Shown here one piece after another: positions 12,320 through 23,369 of a stretch of 64,000 nucleotides of DNA. This DNA is from Arabidopsis thaliana. Lineage: Eukaryota > Streptophyta > Magnoliopsida > Brassicales > Brassicaceae. The notes beneath the pieces were generated by a model. The model was not told where the DNA came from, did not search any database, and saw only the letters and a list, made by a program, of their open reading frames with translations. Both the position numbers and the translations under genes were made by a program. The stretch lies in assembly GCF_000001735.4 (NCBI RefSeq), contig NC_003070.9, positions 13,014,001 through 13,078,000 on the forward strand, written 5' to 3'. Numbering within the stretch: the first letter of the stretch is position 1; each line of letters starts with the position of its first letter.

Positions 12320-13463
12320 ATGGCTGCATCGTTAGCCTCTCTTTCCTCCTTAGCTAAAGCCGGAGCACCACGGTCACTGTTCAACCGCCATGGCAGCCAC
12401 CGCCTTCCTCCTCCACAAATCATACCTCTTGCTTCCTCTGTACGCAATCTTCTCTTTTACTAATTATCTCGTCTTAACCAATTTCAGTCAGAATTTGAAC
12501 CACTTAAAGTCTATAGCATTGATAAGCGAAATGTTGATAAGATCATGTTTTGTCAGATCAAGAAACATATCACGACGAGCTTCTATAGGAGAGGAAGTTC
12601 TCTGAAGAACATTTATGCCCTCGAGACCTCTGACGGCGCCATTAACGTGGAGGTCGATGATGATGAGGAAGAAGAAGCGTGTGAGCTTGTTAACGGAACA
12701 GAAGTGTCCGTTGACGGTGTTGAAGGTTATCTTTTAACGGCGGTGAAGAACAATAACGGAACTGGATTGCTTCTACTCTCTGATGTCTTTGGCTTTCAAG
12801 ATTCAGCTACACGCGATTTCGCTTACCGTGTGGCTTGCAATGGCTATAAGTAATCAATCTTCTCTGTTTACTTATCTCTCTCGAATTCCAAAGTTCATTG
12901 TTGAAATTTCAGTTTTGTGTTTTTGATTTTTTGGTTGAGATAGCGTTCTTGTCCCGGACTTGTTTCGTGGAGATCCATGGTCGAAAAACCGACCAAAGTC
13001 CGAATACGAGGAATGGAGAAGAGGACATGACCCTAACCGTATCAGACAAGACACTACTACCTTCACAAAATGGATGGTTGAGGAATTTGCAGCGGCTGGA
13101 ATCTCCAAGAAGCTAGGAGTGATGGGGTTCTGTTTTGGCGGTGGACGTGTGGTTGACGTGTTAGCCACGGATGAGAGCGGTTACTTTAGCACCGGTGTCT
13201 CGTTCTACGGTACGAGAATAGACTCGGCGGTGGCGGGAGATGTGAAAGTGCCAGTCTTGTTTATTGCTGGAGATAGAGACCCGCTTTGTGAAGTGAAGGG
13301 TTTGTATGAAATTGAGGAGAAGATTGGTGAAGGTTCAAAGGTTGTTGTGTATGAAGGAAGAGGTCACGGCTTTGTTCACCGGCCCGAGACACCCGAAGAT
13401 GATCGAGACGCTGAGGAAGCGTTTGCTCTCATGAGAAATTGGTTACATCATCATTTGATTTGA
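12320..13463 (+). CDS. dienelactone hydrolase family protein, plastid-type (At1g35420-like)
   Basis: Three exons: 12320-12439, 12557-12849 and 12944-13463, giving 310 residues. The first 40 or so residues are rich in Ser, Ala and Arg with few acids (MAASLASLSSLAKAGAPRSL), as in a chloroplast transit peptide. The rest is an alpha/beta hydrolase of the dienelactone hydrolase (carboxymethylenebutenolidase-like) family. The nucleophile is the Cys in GFCFGGG, the acid the Asp in AGDRDP, and the base the His in GRGHGF, all present and in order. Family members open cyclic lactone esters; the plant substrate is unknown to me. Introns begin GTACGC and GTAATC and end in AG, and the frame closes exactly. 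Its length equals the remembered At1g35420 product. It stands alone, with transposon-rich DNA on both sides. Confidence 0.93.
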
Positions 13464-13973
13464 AGCCAATTGTTTTTCTCTACTCTTTGTACATCCAAGT
13501 TAAAATAAAACTCGGATTCTAGTAAATATCCAAATAAATGTTACTTAATAATATAACTAATGAAGAGGAATGTCGAGAAAACCATATAAAAGTTCAATCT
13601 CTAATCAAATCATGTTTTCCTTCACGTAAACTAAAATGCTATGCTAATGTTTCATGGTTTGTTGAATATAATCAATATGAGACTTGTTGGGGGTGGCTTG
13701 GCTAAGGTTTATCCTTGTCTTCAATCGTGTTTTGATGCAAAAGTAACAACTATTATGTTGGAACTCAATTTTACATATGTGGCTCCGGCCAACTTTCCGG
13801 CGACTTTTCCGGTGATACCGTTACCGGAATGACCGGATTATGGAGTCTTTGGATTCCTTGTAATGAGCACTATAAGATAGTGTAGTTACATGTAAAAATT
13901 GAAGTTATTATGAATGAGTAATTAAGGTCCAAAGTGGTTAGTTTGAAAGCTTACAATAATAAATATTGATATT
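13464..13973. other. intergenic, no gene seen
   Basis: 3' flank of the hydrolase gene and AT-rich DNA. A short CCGG-rich patch (about 13785-13835) has several ACCGG/CCGGT words but no recognisable element or gene. Confidence 0.4.
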
Positions 13974-14760
13974 TGTCCCACATTGGAAGTTTGAAGATCT
14001 CTCCTCTAGTATATATAGTGGTACCCATTTAATATGGTTCACTACCTATTGGGAAGGGACACTATAGTGTAGGAGATACAAGTCCTTTATGCAACAACAC
14101 GCGCACGCTGCCGGGCCAAGCCGGGCCGCGCTTGGGCTTGGGCTCTTGGGGCCCACAAACAATGTTCTTTTGGAGCAAAAACTTATGAGGTTTTGTTGCA
14201 TTATTTGTACAACATAGTTTTTGGCCCAAAAACGAAAGCTCATATCGTTTGCATAATTAAGGTATATTCGGAATATCATATCCGAATATTCCTTATTCGA
14301 ATTAATTTGAATCCTTAAACGGTTGTGATAATGACTCCGCTAATCACGCCAACGTCTTGGACTTGCGCATAACTCCGAATCCCGCGATCTCCGCCTTGAT
14401 TTGCGGATCGCATATCTCACCTCTCCCTCGATTTGCGGATCGCATATCTCACCTCTCTCCTATAAAAGGAACACCTCTTCCTCTCATTTTCTTCACTCGC
14501 TTTTCGCTACAAGCTAAACGAAACTCTCTCCCTCTCTCCCTTTCTTCTCAAAGTAATTCAAAAGTATATCGTTTATTTCAAGTTCGCAGATTCCGCTATC
14601 GAGTGTTGCGATACCGGTCTTATAGTGATTGTATCCTGGATGCGATGCTCATAAAACCGCCACACTGCGGGAGCCTGTTTGGATTACGGAAAGAGATCAA
14701 ATCTCGCATTCACTCGTTTTCGAAAACCGTTTTTCCTAATCGTTTTATAAACATCTTTGA
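13974..14760 (+). mobile_element. degraded LTR-like segment, probably copia
   Basis: It opens TGTCCCACATTGGAAG, a common start of plant copia LTRs, and carries a GC-rich leader of GGGCC/CGCGC words (14098-14155) and a TATA-like TATAAAAGG at about 14461. No matching second LTR, primer site or polyprotein was found, so it looks like a solo or partial LTR. The right end is not fixed. Old and broken; the number of breaks cannot be judged. Confidence 0.4.
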
Positions 14761-15076
14761 TTTATTGCAAATCAGGATTTCGAGGTCCTACATATTGTTT
14801 GGGAAATGTCGTGTTTGGACAACCTTGGAGTTGAAGAAATTATTGTTGAGAGTAAAGTTGTTTTGGAATAGCAAGAAGGGGTTTGAAACCATCTTCAAAT
14901 TCAATGGAGTTCAAGCAAATCTTGTGCTGAATTCATTGCCAAAAAAGATTTTCATTCTCACCTTACCATGTATTTTTCTTATTGTAATACTCTTTATTTG
15001 TTATCACCTATTGTTGAAAGGGAGAAACATAATGTATGTTCTCAAGTTTAATACTCCCTCTCAAACTTATTTCTAA

Positions 15077-16659
15077 AGTTTTTTTAAAGTTTTCTATGCA
15101 TTTCTTTATCAGTATAAACTTCAAAAATAAAATAAAAGAAATTGAATACTATTGGTTTAAAGTTATGGAAACATTATTAATCAAAATTTAACTTGTTTTC
15201 TTAGTATGTGTGAAAACCTTAAAACTTGGATTAATTACACATGATGTTTGAATAAAAAATGAAAAACAAAAAAAAATACTAGAAATTGAACATTTGAAAT
15301 TAATACGCATGATGTCAAAAGAAAAGTATTATACGATGTTCATTTTCTGATATATGGAATCTGTCTTCTATGACTCCGATGTTTTTTTGGCAGTAAGACA
15401 TTGAACTAGTGAGTTTAATTCTGATATCTTAAGTAGTCCGCTCCTTGGATAGTGTACTTATGGGGTCGGCCCTGAAATTTTAGGAGCCTAAAAATTTTCT
15501 AAAGGTTTTGTTGTAATTTTTAAAATTAGGGGCTTATTTATAAGAAAAATAAAAATTGGGAGACTATTTTGTAATGAAAAAATTTCTAGAATTTTGGGGG
15601 CCACAATCAATTGTTTCTCCTTACTCTGCTCAGTTACGACATGGGACAAAGGTATTTGGATCCATGCTAATTAGACTTCATATGTTCTTGTCCAAGTAAG
15701 TACAATATGCATTGTTTTGTGTCTTCACAGTTCATGGGCTGTTTTGACTATTTTTGAAGAGGTCTTCAAGAGTACAACATTATGAGCTTATTAGGCTCTG
15801 CCAAGTATGCTCCAGGCTTGGTGGTGGCAACTTGCAAGGCTCATTGGCCAATTCCTTCTTGTTCTGATTTGAGGTTCTTACTTTTAATAATCCTTCTAAA
15901 AATAGATCAAAGTTTGGATTTTGGATGTGGGTAGAGATCAAAATAAGTAATTTCTCTAGCAGTCAAAAGAATGTGCGGAGATAAGATATGGACCACTTTC
16001 TACTCTTGTATTTCCTACACCGTATGATTTGTCTTGTGGGAACACACTCGGTTCACACAAAACAAAGGTGGCCCTTGATCTGACCCAACACAAGAACTCG
16101 TATCCAACATTTTTTTACCAAATTCTCTCAAAAAACAAAAATAAAAAGCATTATTGGAAAAATATACTCTTGACAATAATGGAAAGTAAAATAACCTGGC
16201 CCCTTAATTAATGGCGGAGATGATGATAAATTAAAATTGATGGTAATGAATTTCTTTTATCATTAGTAATGATTTTTTTTTTTAATCCAAAATTAATTAG
16301 AACTCTTAATTAGAGTTCATAAGAGTCATTCCTGAAAAATGTTGTTTACATAAGTGATATGATGCGGTTGGACACGAACTTTATGTGCCAAATTATCCGT
16401 TTTGACATTTGCACTATTCGTAATAATTTTTGATATATATAAATTATATAATTATGATGTGAATTTTTGTGTGTTTTTTTGTTGAAATATTTATTTTTTG
16501 GTGTATTTGTTGAAAAAAAAAAAAAAAAAACTGAATCAAGAGAAACGAAAATGGTAGAAAATTTTCAATTAATCGGATTTGAAAAGTATATAGTAAAACT
16601 GACATTTTTGTTTATCTACATAAAAAGATCAAAATCTAAAGGAATCGAAAAAAGGAAAT
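15077..16659. other. intergenic, possible DNA-element scrap
   Basis: No supported gene. A patch at 15465-15605 (GGGGTCGGCCCTGAAATTTT to TTTTGGGGGCCACAATC) resembles a dispersed Brassicaceae repeat with G+C-rich ends, but its ends are not convincing inverted repeats. The frame at 16029-16211 is AT-rich and has no family features. Confidence 0.35.
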
Positions 16660-17106
16660 TTACGAAAGAAGAGGAACTCTAATAATTTGATCGGAATCTT
16701 GATCTTGATCTTGATCTTCTTCACCACAATCATAAACAGATCTAACCAAAACCAACTGATCTTCCAAGTATCTCTGAAGCAAACCAGCTTCTTCCGGTTC
16801 ATCAAACCCGCCGCAACCACATCCTTCTTCACATCTCCGGAGCCTCAAATCATCTTCCTCGGCGGTGGATTTAGCAAACCAAGGATGACGACTACGGAGA
16901 CGACTAAAGATCTCGACGGCGCAGAGGATTGGGATTGAGGCACAGAGGATTGGGATTAGTAATGGAGAACAGAGGAGAAAGAAAACGAAACGGCTCCGTC
17001 GTGTACGAAGCCAAAAGACGTCGGTCAACATAATGGTGACGACGGCGCGTGAAGAGTCATGGCTGGAGTAAATGGGGAGGAGAGGAGGTCGTGGGTTGTA
17101 CGACAC
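16660..17106 (-). CDS. small membrane protein of unknown function (At1g35430-like)
   Basis: A single-exon frame of 148 residues. Residues about 36-64 (RFVFFLLCSPLLIPILCASI and following) form one long or two short hydrophobic segments after a basic stretch (LRTRRSRF), which suggests an endomembrane or plasma-membrane anchor. The tail is acidic, with EEGCGCGGFDEPEEAG and a DQDQDQDSDQ repeat. No enzyme motif is visible. The region is distinctly richer in G+C than its flanks and uses plant-like codons, which supports coding. An internal Met at residue 26 (MLTDVFWLRT) could be the true start. It corresponds by position and character to At1g35430 as I remember it. Confidence 0.75.
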   Translation of the reverse strand: MSYNPRPPLLPIYSSHDSSRAVVTIMLTDVFWLRTRRSRFVFFLLCSPLLIPILCASIPILCAVEIFSRLRSRHPWFAKSTAEEDDLRLRRCEEGCGCGGFDEPEEAGLLQRYLEDQLVLVRSVYDCGEEDQDQDQDSDQIIRVPLLS

Positions 17107-18074
17107 GACTTTGGTAAATGAGTGGGATCATGGAGAAGCTTCTTTGGCACATGACTTTGTTCTTTTTATTTGACTTTTTTATATACTTGTGTTTGGTTTT
17201 TGTCATGTGACTGTTTTTTACTTATTTACAAAATTTGATAAATCTGTTTGTTATATGAGCAAGACCAGTTTGGAGGAAAGTTATTATGAAATACAAAGAG
17301 TCGGAAAGTACAAGAACATTTCTGAAGACAGATAAGCTAACGAGTACAAAAACATTCCTGGAGACAAGATTAAAGAAGGTAAACAAAGGAGAAAAAACTC
17401 GAGCAAACAAACTACATAATATCTATCAATATTTCCCGAATCGGAATTTAGAAACTCAAAAAATATTTACAAAACTAAAACTAAAATTTAAAACAAATCT
17501 GAGACATACAAAACACACAAACAAATTACAATACAAAAAATCTCTTTTACCATAAGTTAGAACTGAATGAAAGTAGTCACGTGCGACCTTCATTGTAAAA
17601 CTCCGGAGAAGAGCCATGGAGACGGTGGGACACATCCAAAACCTAGAGATTCAAATATCGTTTCTTATCTAGTTTTGTGCTGATTAGACTTATCTATTTT
17701 GGAGAAAAAAAATGTTATAACCCGAATTGGATTTTCTCTTTGAGAAAGTGTTAATAGATCGTGTTTGGATCAACCGTTTGATTGCGGTTAACGATTGTAA
17801 AATGCGATTATCAATTTCAAACGGAAGTTGAGAAGCTTAATTGATTTTAGTGATTTAGGTGGAATTATATACATTGGGAGAAAAATGGAATAGGGCATAG
17901 GCTGAAAGTATGGGAAATCCTAGTGGAAAAGCTAAATTACAGGGGGCCTCCTACAGCCCAAAAACATTAATCGGTATAAGTTTGATCATCGATCCAAAAA
18001 GGAAATCATTTTTGGACTATTGACCAAAAACAATATTATTTTGGAATTAATTATAAATTTAGAAATTAAAAAGG
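17107..18074. other. intergenic; possible old LTR scrap
   Basis: 17107-17690 is AT-rich with no gene. From 17713 (TGTTATAACCCGAATTGG) to about 17970 the sequence resembles the start of a plant LTR, but no partner, primer site or coding part is seen. Confidence 0.3.
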
Positions 18075-18690
18075 AAGATTATGAAAACTATCATATCTTT
18101 GAGTTTTCATTTGAAAACTACATTTTCTTTGTGTTTAATAAAACTTAATTTTTAATATCTAAATGACAGTTTTGTCCATATTTAAAATAAAAGTTGTTTA
18201 CTTAATAAATTAAAACAATATTTAGAAAGAAAAAAAATCGTAATCTTAATTATTTTTTCAACTATTTTTGAGATAAAAACAGTTTATTTATTTTCTATAT
18301 TAAAATTTAATTAGATAATATCTAAAAATATTTTAAAGTCTCTCACTTAAGATATTTTCAAGTGTTTGAAACACAATTTTGAATTTTCAATAGACAGGAT
18401 CTTAGATTATTTTTTAATTTATTTTTCTTTTGTTTTAGGACGAAATTTTGTTTAAATATTTAAAATAGGAACGGTTATCTTTAAAAATGTAAAATATATT
18501 AAATATTAATTTAAAATTTAAAATTTATGGAAATTTTCAGTTTTAAGTTTAAATTCATTTTAATTATTATGAAATATTAATGAGGCAATTTTAGTAATTT
18601 TATATACTTAAATTTAGTTTTTAAAAGAGGAAAAAGGATAGGGTATTATTCAAATGAAAACTCAAAAAATAGGGCATTTTTGTTACAAGA
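18075..18690. mobile_element. probable MULE-like MITE with long imperfect TIRs
   Basis: The left end (18075-18180) and the inverse of the right end (18585-18690) share TTTGAGTTTTCATTTGAA and similar spacing of weaker matches on both sides, giving imperfect terminal inverted repeats of about 100 bases. The interior is AT-rich with no transposase. No clean 9-base target duplication was found, so the outer limits are approximate. Confidence 0.5.
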
Positions 18691-18805
18691 AAATATTATT
18701 TTCTGCAAACATTATATAAAATTCTGTATTGTTGACATATCTTAAAACAATGATTCATTTCTATATAAATAAAATATAAATATTCAACCAAAATCATAAT
18801 TATTT

Positions 18806-19247
18806 TTAGTAATTTGTGGTACAACAACAAAAATATTCGTAATCATCATAATCGAACATGCATAAACCAAGAGTTTCATGTGAGAACTCAGGCGGTCCAC
18901 ATCGACTCCTACATTCGTAGCTATCTCGGCACCGACCTCTGTAAACACACTCGCTAGGTCCAACTTGCATTCTTTTCACTACTATTAATCGCCAAAACAA
19001 ATCAATAATAATCATTAGTTACTATATTTTTTCCAAGAAATTATGTATTAAATATCGTCTACGAATTTGAAAAGAGAGACATGTATAGCAAAAGTTTAGG
19101 TGAAAAGAGAGAAAAATTTGACATAACAACAACAACAAAAACTGAGAGAGAAGAAAAATATAGAAAATATTTACTTTTTGATTGGCAAGAAAATAGGAGA
19201 GTATATGTGATTAGAAGAGCTACTAGTTGAAACTTTGACAAAGCCAT
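18806..19247 (-). CDS. defensin-like (DEFL) secreted peptide (At1g35435-like)
   Basis: Two exons on the minus strand: 19175-19247 and 18806-18981, joined in phase to 82 residues. Exon 1 encodes a signal peptide (MALSKFQLVALLITYTLLFS) and the single intron falls just after it, as in most Arabidopsis DEFL genes. The mature part has eight cysteines (ECVYRGRC, YECRSRC, LGLC, FCCC), the number of the cysteine-stabilised alpha-beta fold, although three adjacent cysteines near the C-terminus and an acidic DYDDYEY patch are unusual. Such peptides are secreted and act in defence or in cell-to-cell signalling, often in reproductive tissue. Target and expression cannot be read from sequence. Confidence 0.9.
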
Positions 19248-19314
19248 TTAGTTTGATTTTTTTTTCTTTGTTGTTGGTGTGAAGTTGTTTTTAAAACTGC
19301 AGATGCATATGTGT

Positions 19315-19328
19315 GTATATATATAAAG
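19315..19328 (-). promoter_or_regulatory. TATA box of the DEFL gene
   Basis: On the minus strand TTTATATATATA lies about 70 bases before the DEFL start codon, at normal plant spacing. Confidence 0.5.
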
Positions 19329-19927
19329 GAGTCAAGTTAGTCAAGCTTCATAAGGATACAAATTTAAAACTGCCCATAAAAATAGATACGGTCAAGTCTT
19401 CATCCACAATGACGATGACTTTAATTTCATTTAAGTAAAGAGAAATAAGAACATATCTTTAGGAGGGGTGTAACGGACTAAATTGAAGGAGTTTGAATGA
19501 ATTTTTTCTTATTCAAATAAGAATTTTAATGTCGTTAGAAATTTTATGTTACTGAAAAAGACTTACTTTTGAGTTCAAAATATAGATGAAACTGATCGAC
19601 CACTAGAAGTGGGATTTTAAGTAAAGAAAATCGTTAAACATGAAAAATTACATAAATAATAGTTTCATCGATCGAGAACCATCTTTCTTTTCTTTTGTTT
19701 TTTGTTCTTCACTCTCAAAAAATTAATAGATATATTTTTGTTATTCTCCTCTCTCTTTTCTACTCAATGAAATCTTCAATATCACTATTTGTTGTTTTAA
19801 TAAAAAACTCCTAACGGCTTTGGTTCAGTCGGATACGTCTCTTTCTCCCCAATTTGGATGAATCCTCTCATTCTAATTCATTGCTACTAACTAGCTAAAA
19901 ATCTAATTAACGGGATGAAGCCGCAAC
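19329..19927. other. intergenic, no gene seen
   Basis: AT-rich DNA with no supported frame. A hairpin (GCCGCAACAAG and its inverse, 19920-19951) marks the border to the next repeat. Confidence 0.4.
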
Positions 19928-19936
19928 AAGTAGAAA

Positions 19937-20342
19937 TGGCCTTGTTGCGGCTTCTCTGGTCATCTTTGACACTCCCATGCCGTCGGGTGCGGTTAGGTCT
20001 CTTTAGCAATCTTGTTTTGGCGTTAGTTTTCGGAGAAGCTGTATGCAGTCTTTCTTGAGGTTTGTGGACTGCTTCGGAAATTTTAATGCTCGTGGCAACA
20101 AGGATGAGGATTAGAGCTCCTTCGAGCTGCGACAATTACGCAAATGTCCAAGTTTCTCGGTTCGGAATCGGTGTTTCCTCTACTTATCTCTGCTAATGGC
20201 TTCACTAATGTTTTCCCTTGTATTTGTAGGTCTCTAGAGCATAGTTTTTAGTTTTCCTTTCTTATTAATTCTCTCTGTATACGGTCCCAAAATTGAAAAT
20301 GATATAAATCCTTCACCTTTTACCAAATTAAAAAAAAAAAAA
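19937..20342 (+). mobile_element. 5'-truncated LINE 3' end with poly(A)
   Basis: The segment ends in an A-run (20328-20344) after a non-coding stretch typical of Arabidopsis LINE 3' ends (GTATACGGTCCCAAAATTG). AAGTAGAAA occurs just before it (19928-19936) and just after the A-run (20343-20351), a plausible target duplication. The left copy lies within the loop of an 11-base hairpin, so the match could be chance. Confidence 0.5.
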
Positions 20343-20351
20343 AAGTAGAAA

Positions 20352-21293
20352 CAAACAACATCAGAATTTAGGTTCGATTAATGACCTATGATCTTCAGAG
20401 CAGAAGAAGCGTAATCAGGAGCTGATTTCTCTTATATGCGTACAAATCTAAAAATATCGATCTCGATATGCAGAGATAAGCGTCATGGTGGAATCTCACA
20501 AGCTTGTCACTCTCTTGGTATCATGCATCGAGACCCTAATTGTAACTCTCAGAATATTCAAAAAGAATTTTCTAGACATTACTAAGAATAATACGATGAT
20601 ATACTAAAATTCTATAATACATAAATTTTGAAATCTCAAAAAAAAAAAAAATTAACCTAGGAATTTCTTTCAAGTTTCACGCTACCACCGCAAATAAAAA
20701 ATTTAAACCTCAACCACACGATGTTCCTCGTCAATGTTGTTAGTGTGACTACAAACCCAACAAAGACGTTCCAATATGGTTTGTTCCTGCACACATAAAA
20801 CTAATCACGTATTCTTACAAACAAACATATATTTTGAGTTTGTTATTAAAAACTTAAAACATATAAAAATCATATTAGCATAACATATCAACCATGTATT
20901 TAGTATTGCAATGCATAATATATACATAATAAACTTAATATCGATGCTAGAGCTAAAGAAGTGATATAAGAGTAAAATCCACGACATTAACCGATCCCAA
21001 TACCATATGTGAAACACAAAAGAAATGTAGTTGAAAGTAATATCACATGAGGTGGACAAGAAGAGAAGTCAAAGGAATGGTGATGATGAACGTAACTTGT
21101 TATTAAGCTTTGCATTTTGGTTTGATATTTCTCTCATTTAAGTGCAATACATTATCAAGGAATTGAAAGAGCTAATCTAGAGAAACTAAGGATTTCATGC
21201 CTCTAAAAGTTTCAACAAAATTAAACCTCCTACGCAGTTGAAAATAAATTGTGAGAAAGACTTCTATAAACGCAATCTCAATAAACAAAAAAG
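20352..21293. other. intergenic, 3' flank of CYCT1;1
   Basis: No supported gene. The frame at 20805-21059 (minus) is hydrophobic and AT-driven with no family signature. Confidence 0.4.
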
Positions 21294-22037
21294 TCACAAG
21301 CCATGTCTCGGAACAACGAAGTCCTGAACATAAAGATCAAGCATCTGGTCACAAATCTCCCACAATTGACGTTTCGTGACATCAAACTCTCGCCACCACG
21401 CTTTATCTCCATCACACGGTAACGTCATCTTACACATGCTCAAACCGATATATATAGCAGCCGATGCGATCTGACTAGGCCCAAACTGCAAGCAAAGCGA
21501 CGTCCTCAGACTGTCATTAACGAAATTAAATGCAGCCTGACATAACCGCCTACCATCCTCGGTCTTAACCGATCTCTTAACCCAATCCATCACTAGTTTA
21601 TAAGGGTGTTCGATTTCAAGATCACATTCTAAAGTAGAGAGCACAAGCTTCTCACCGGTTAACACAGTCATCTTCAATCTCTCGAACACGTCTCTCAACG
21701 GCTCCTTATTGAATAAAACCCTGTACGAGACAAAGACGACGTCACCGGCCGGCCTTGGAGACCCTTCGACTTTTCCGGCTATAAACATACAGATGATGGC
21801 GACTGTTTTCGGGTCGTTCTTTGTGAGTGATTGACGAGTGAAGAATCGTTGACACAAGACAATCGCAGTGGCTATAGTTTTTTGAGGATTGTTTAGTCTC
21901 TGGCCAAGCTCTTGTAGGAATGAAGTGTAAGACCAACGTTGGAACGTCTCTTCCTTTAAGTTGATACCGTCAAGTCTCGATGGAGAGGTTTTTTCTATCG
22001 CTTCTCTTGTGTTATACCAGTTTTTTGTTTCTGCCAT
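21294..22037 (-). CDS. CYCT1-1: cyclin T1;1
   Basis: One exon, 247 residues from the Met of MAETKNWYN; a further upstream in-frame Met (22079) would add 14 residues not expected from the family. The whole protein is a pair of cyclin folds: the first holds RWSYTSFLQELGQRL, TIATAIVLCQRFF and DPKTVAIICMFIAGKVE, and the second YIGLSMCKMTLP. T-type cyclins pair with CDK9/CDKC kinases to form P-TEFb, which phosphorylates the RNA polymerase II tail and frees paused polymerase in the nucleus. The protein ends right after the second fold, so it lacks the long C-terminal tail of larger cyclin T proteins. Length and sequence agree with my memory of Arabidopsis CYCT1;1 (At1g35440). Lack of introns contrasts with longer plant cyclin T genes. 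Confidence 0.93.
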   Translation of the reverse strand: MAETKNWYNTREAIEKTSPSRLDGINLKEETFQRWSYTSFLQELGQRLNNPQKTIATAIVLCQRFFTRQSLTKNDPKTVAIICMFIAGKVEGSPRPAGDVVFVSYRVLFNKEPLRDVFERLKMTVLTGEKLVLSTLECDLEIEHPYKLVMDWVKRSVKTEDGRRLCQAAFNFVNDSLRTSLCLQFGPSQIASAAIYIGLSMCKMTLPCDGDKAWWREFDVTKRQLWEICDQMLDLYVQDFVVPRHGL

Positions 22038-22782
22038 TGTTGAACAAAACCAAAATCTCTCGGTCGATTTTATTCCCAAAAAGATAGAGAATCGAGGAGG
22101 ATTTAAACAAACTCCTAACCCTAAAAAGTCTCTTGGTTACTTTATCCTCTATTTGGTTTTTACTTTTTTTTTTTTGTTTAGTTTTCCTTATTTTTGCAAT
22201 CTTTGATTTTTCTTATAGTTAAGATTGTATCTTATGTCTCACCGTTTTTCTAGATGAAGAATTGATATGAATGATACATTATGCATCCTATAATTAAAAA
22301 GGCAATTGAATAATTTTTTACAATTCCATATATATCTTATTAATTAAAAACAAAGATTTTATTTTTTGCAACTTTTTTTTTTAAAAAAAAAATTGTTTTA
22401 ACGAAAAAATATTTGCACCTCGTTTCCTTTATTTTAAGTTATTTTTATTTAAATAAATTTTAGTTTTCCCTTTTCCAAGATATACTATTACCAAAATAAT
22501 AATAATTACAAATTTTTTTTACTCAAACATATACATAAGCACATAACATAATTCACAAAAATCACAATTATTTGGAACCAAGACTCTGTTTAGGTGTTTA
22601 ATCTATTCTTCCGAGTCTAGAAATTGGAGAGGGGAACATGGAAACTTTTGTATTGTCAAAACACAAAAGCAGGCACAAAGAAAAGAATCAAATTTAAAGG
22701 TTGGTAGTGTTCTTAAGAAACTCTAATGATCCAAAAGCACTCAAGAATAAATAAATAATCTAGAAGTTTAAGTAAAGATCAA
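22038..22782. other. intergenic: CYCT1;1 promoter side
   Basis: AT-rich, with T-runs and A-runs near 22,370-22,390. No gene or clear TATA box fixed. Confidence 0.4.
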
Positions 22783-22814
22783 ACCTCAAAACGTTTTTTT
22801 TTTTTGAACGAGAC

Positions 22815-23369
22815 TTGGGTTAACCCCTTTGTTCACCTCTTTTTGCATTAACCAATAAAAACATGTCATGTCAAATTATACTTAAATTACATAATAAATT
22901 AAAACTATAATTATAATCCAAACCGATATATAATCTCGTTTATTATAAAATCTAAACCCTAATTCTTCTTTGTAAACCCAAACTACCATTTAAACTCATT
23001 TAATCGTAAAAAACTAAACTCTAATCGTATTTTCTAAATCCAAACCGATATTTAACCTCGTTTAATTGTAAAATCTAAATCTGTTAATAAACCTAAACCA
23101 AAATTTAACGTGTTACCCTAATCGTACTTTCTAAACCCAAACCGATATTTAACCTCGTTTAATCATAAAATCTAAACCCAAACCGATATTTAACCTCGTT
23201 TAATCATAAAATCTAAACCCTGACCTTTTCAAATAAACCCAAACCGATACATAATTTTGTTTTTGTGGCAAATTAGATTTTATAATTAAATTAAATTCTT
23301 TTATAATTATTAGGTGTCACATTTTAATTGGCTAGAATAAAGGAGGTGAATAAAGGAGGTGAACCCAAA
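22815..23369. mobile_element. MITE nested in the LINE poly(A) tail
   Basis: Inverted ends: the left reads TTGGGTTAACCCCTTTGTTC and the right, inverted, TTGGGTTCACCTCCTTTATTC. Similarity continues inward through GCATTAACCAATAAAAACAT on the left and the inverse CTAGCCAATTAAAATGT on the right. T-runs belonging to the LINE tail lie on both sides. There is no coding capacity. The superfamily is uncertain. Confidence 0.6.
22917..23255. repeat. tandem repeat inside the MITE
   Basis: Units of about 41 bases built on AAACCCAAACCGATATTTAA plus CCTCGTTTAATCATAAAATCT. Two adjacent units at about 23137-23218 are almost identical and earlier units are more divergent and of varying length. Confidence 0.7.

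Noticed and set aside
14357-15076. 239-codon frame on the plus strand
   Set aside because: Long, but it crosses an LTR-like leader with TATA box into AT-rich DNA, has no domain, and its codon use is not gene-like.
23137-23218. Regular repeats resembling a CRISPR array
   Set aside because: Units are adjacent with no unique spacers, in plant nuclear DNA; a tandem repeat explains them.
23100-23225. Telomere-like AAACCC/AAACCCTAA words
   Set aside because: They are part of a 41-base tandem array in a MITE, not runs of the plant telomere unit.
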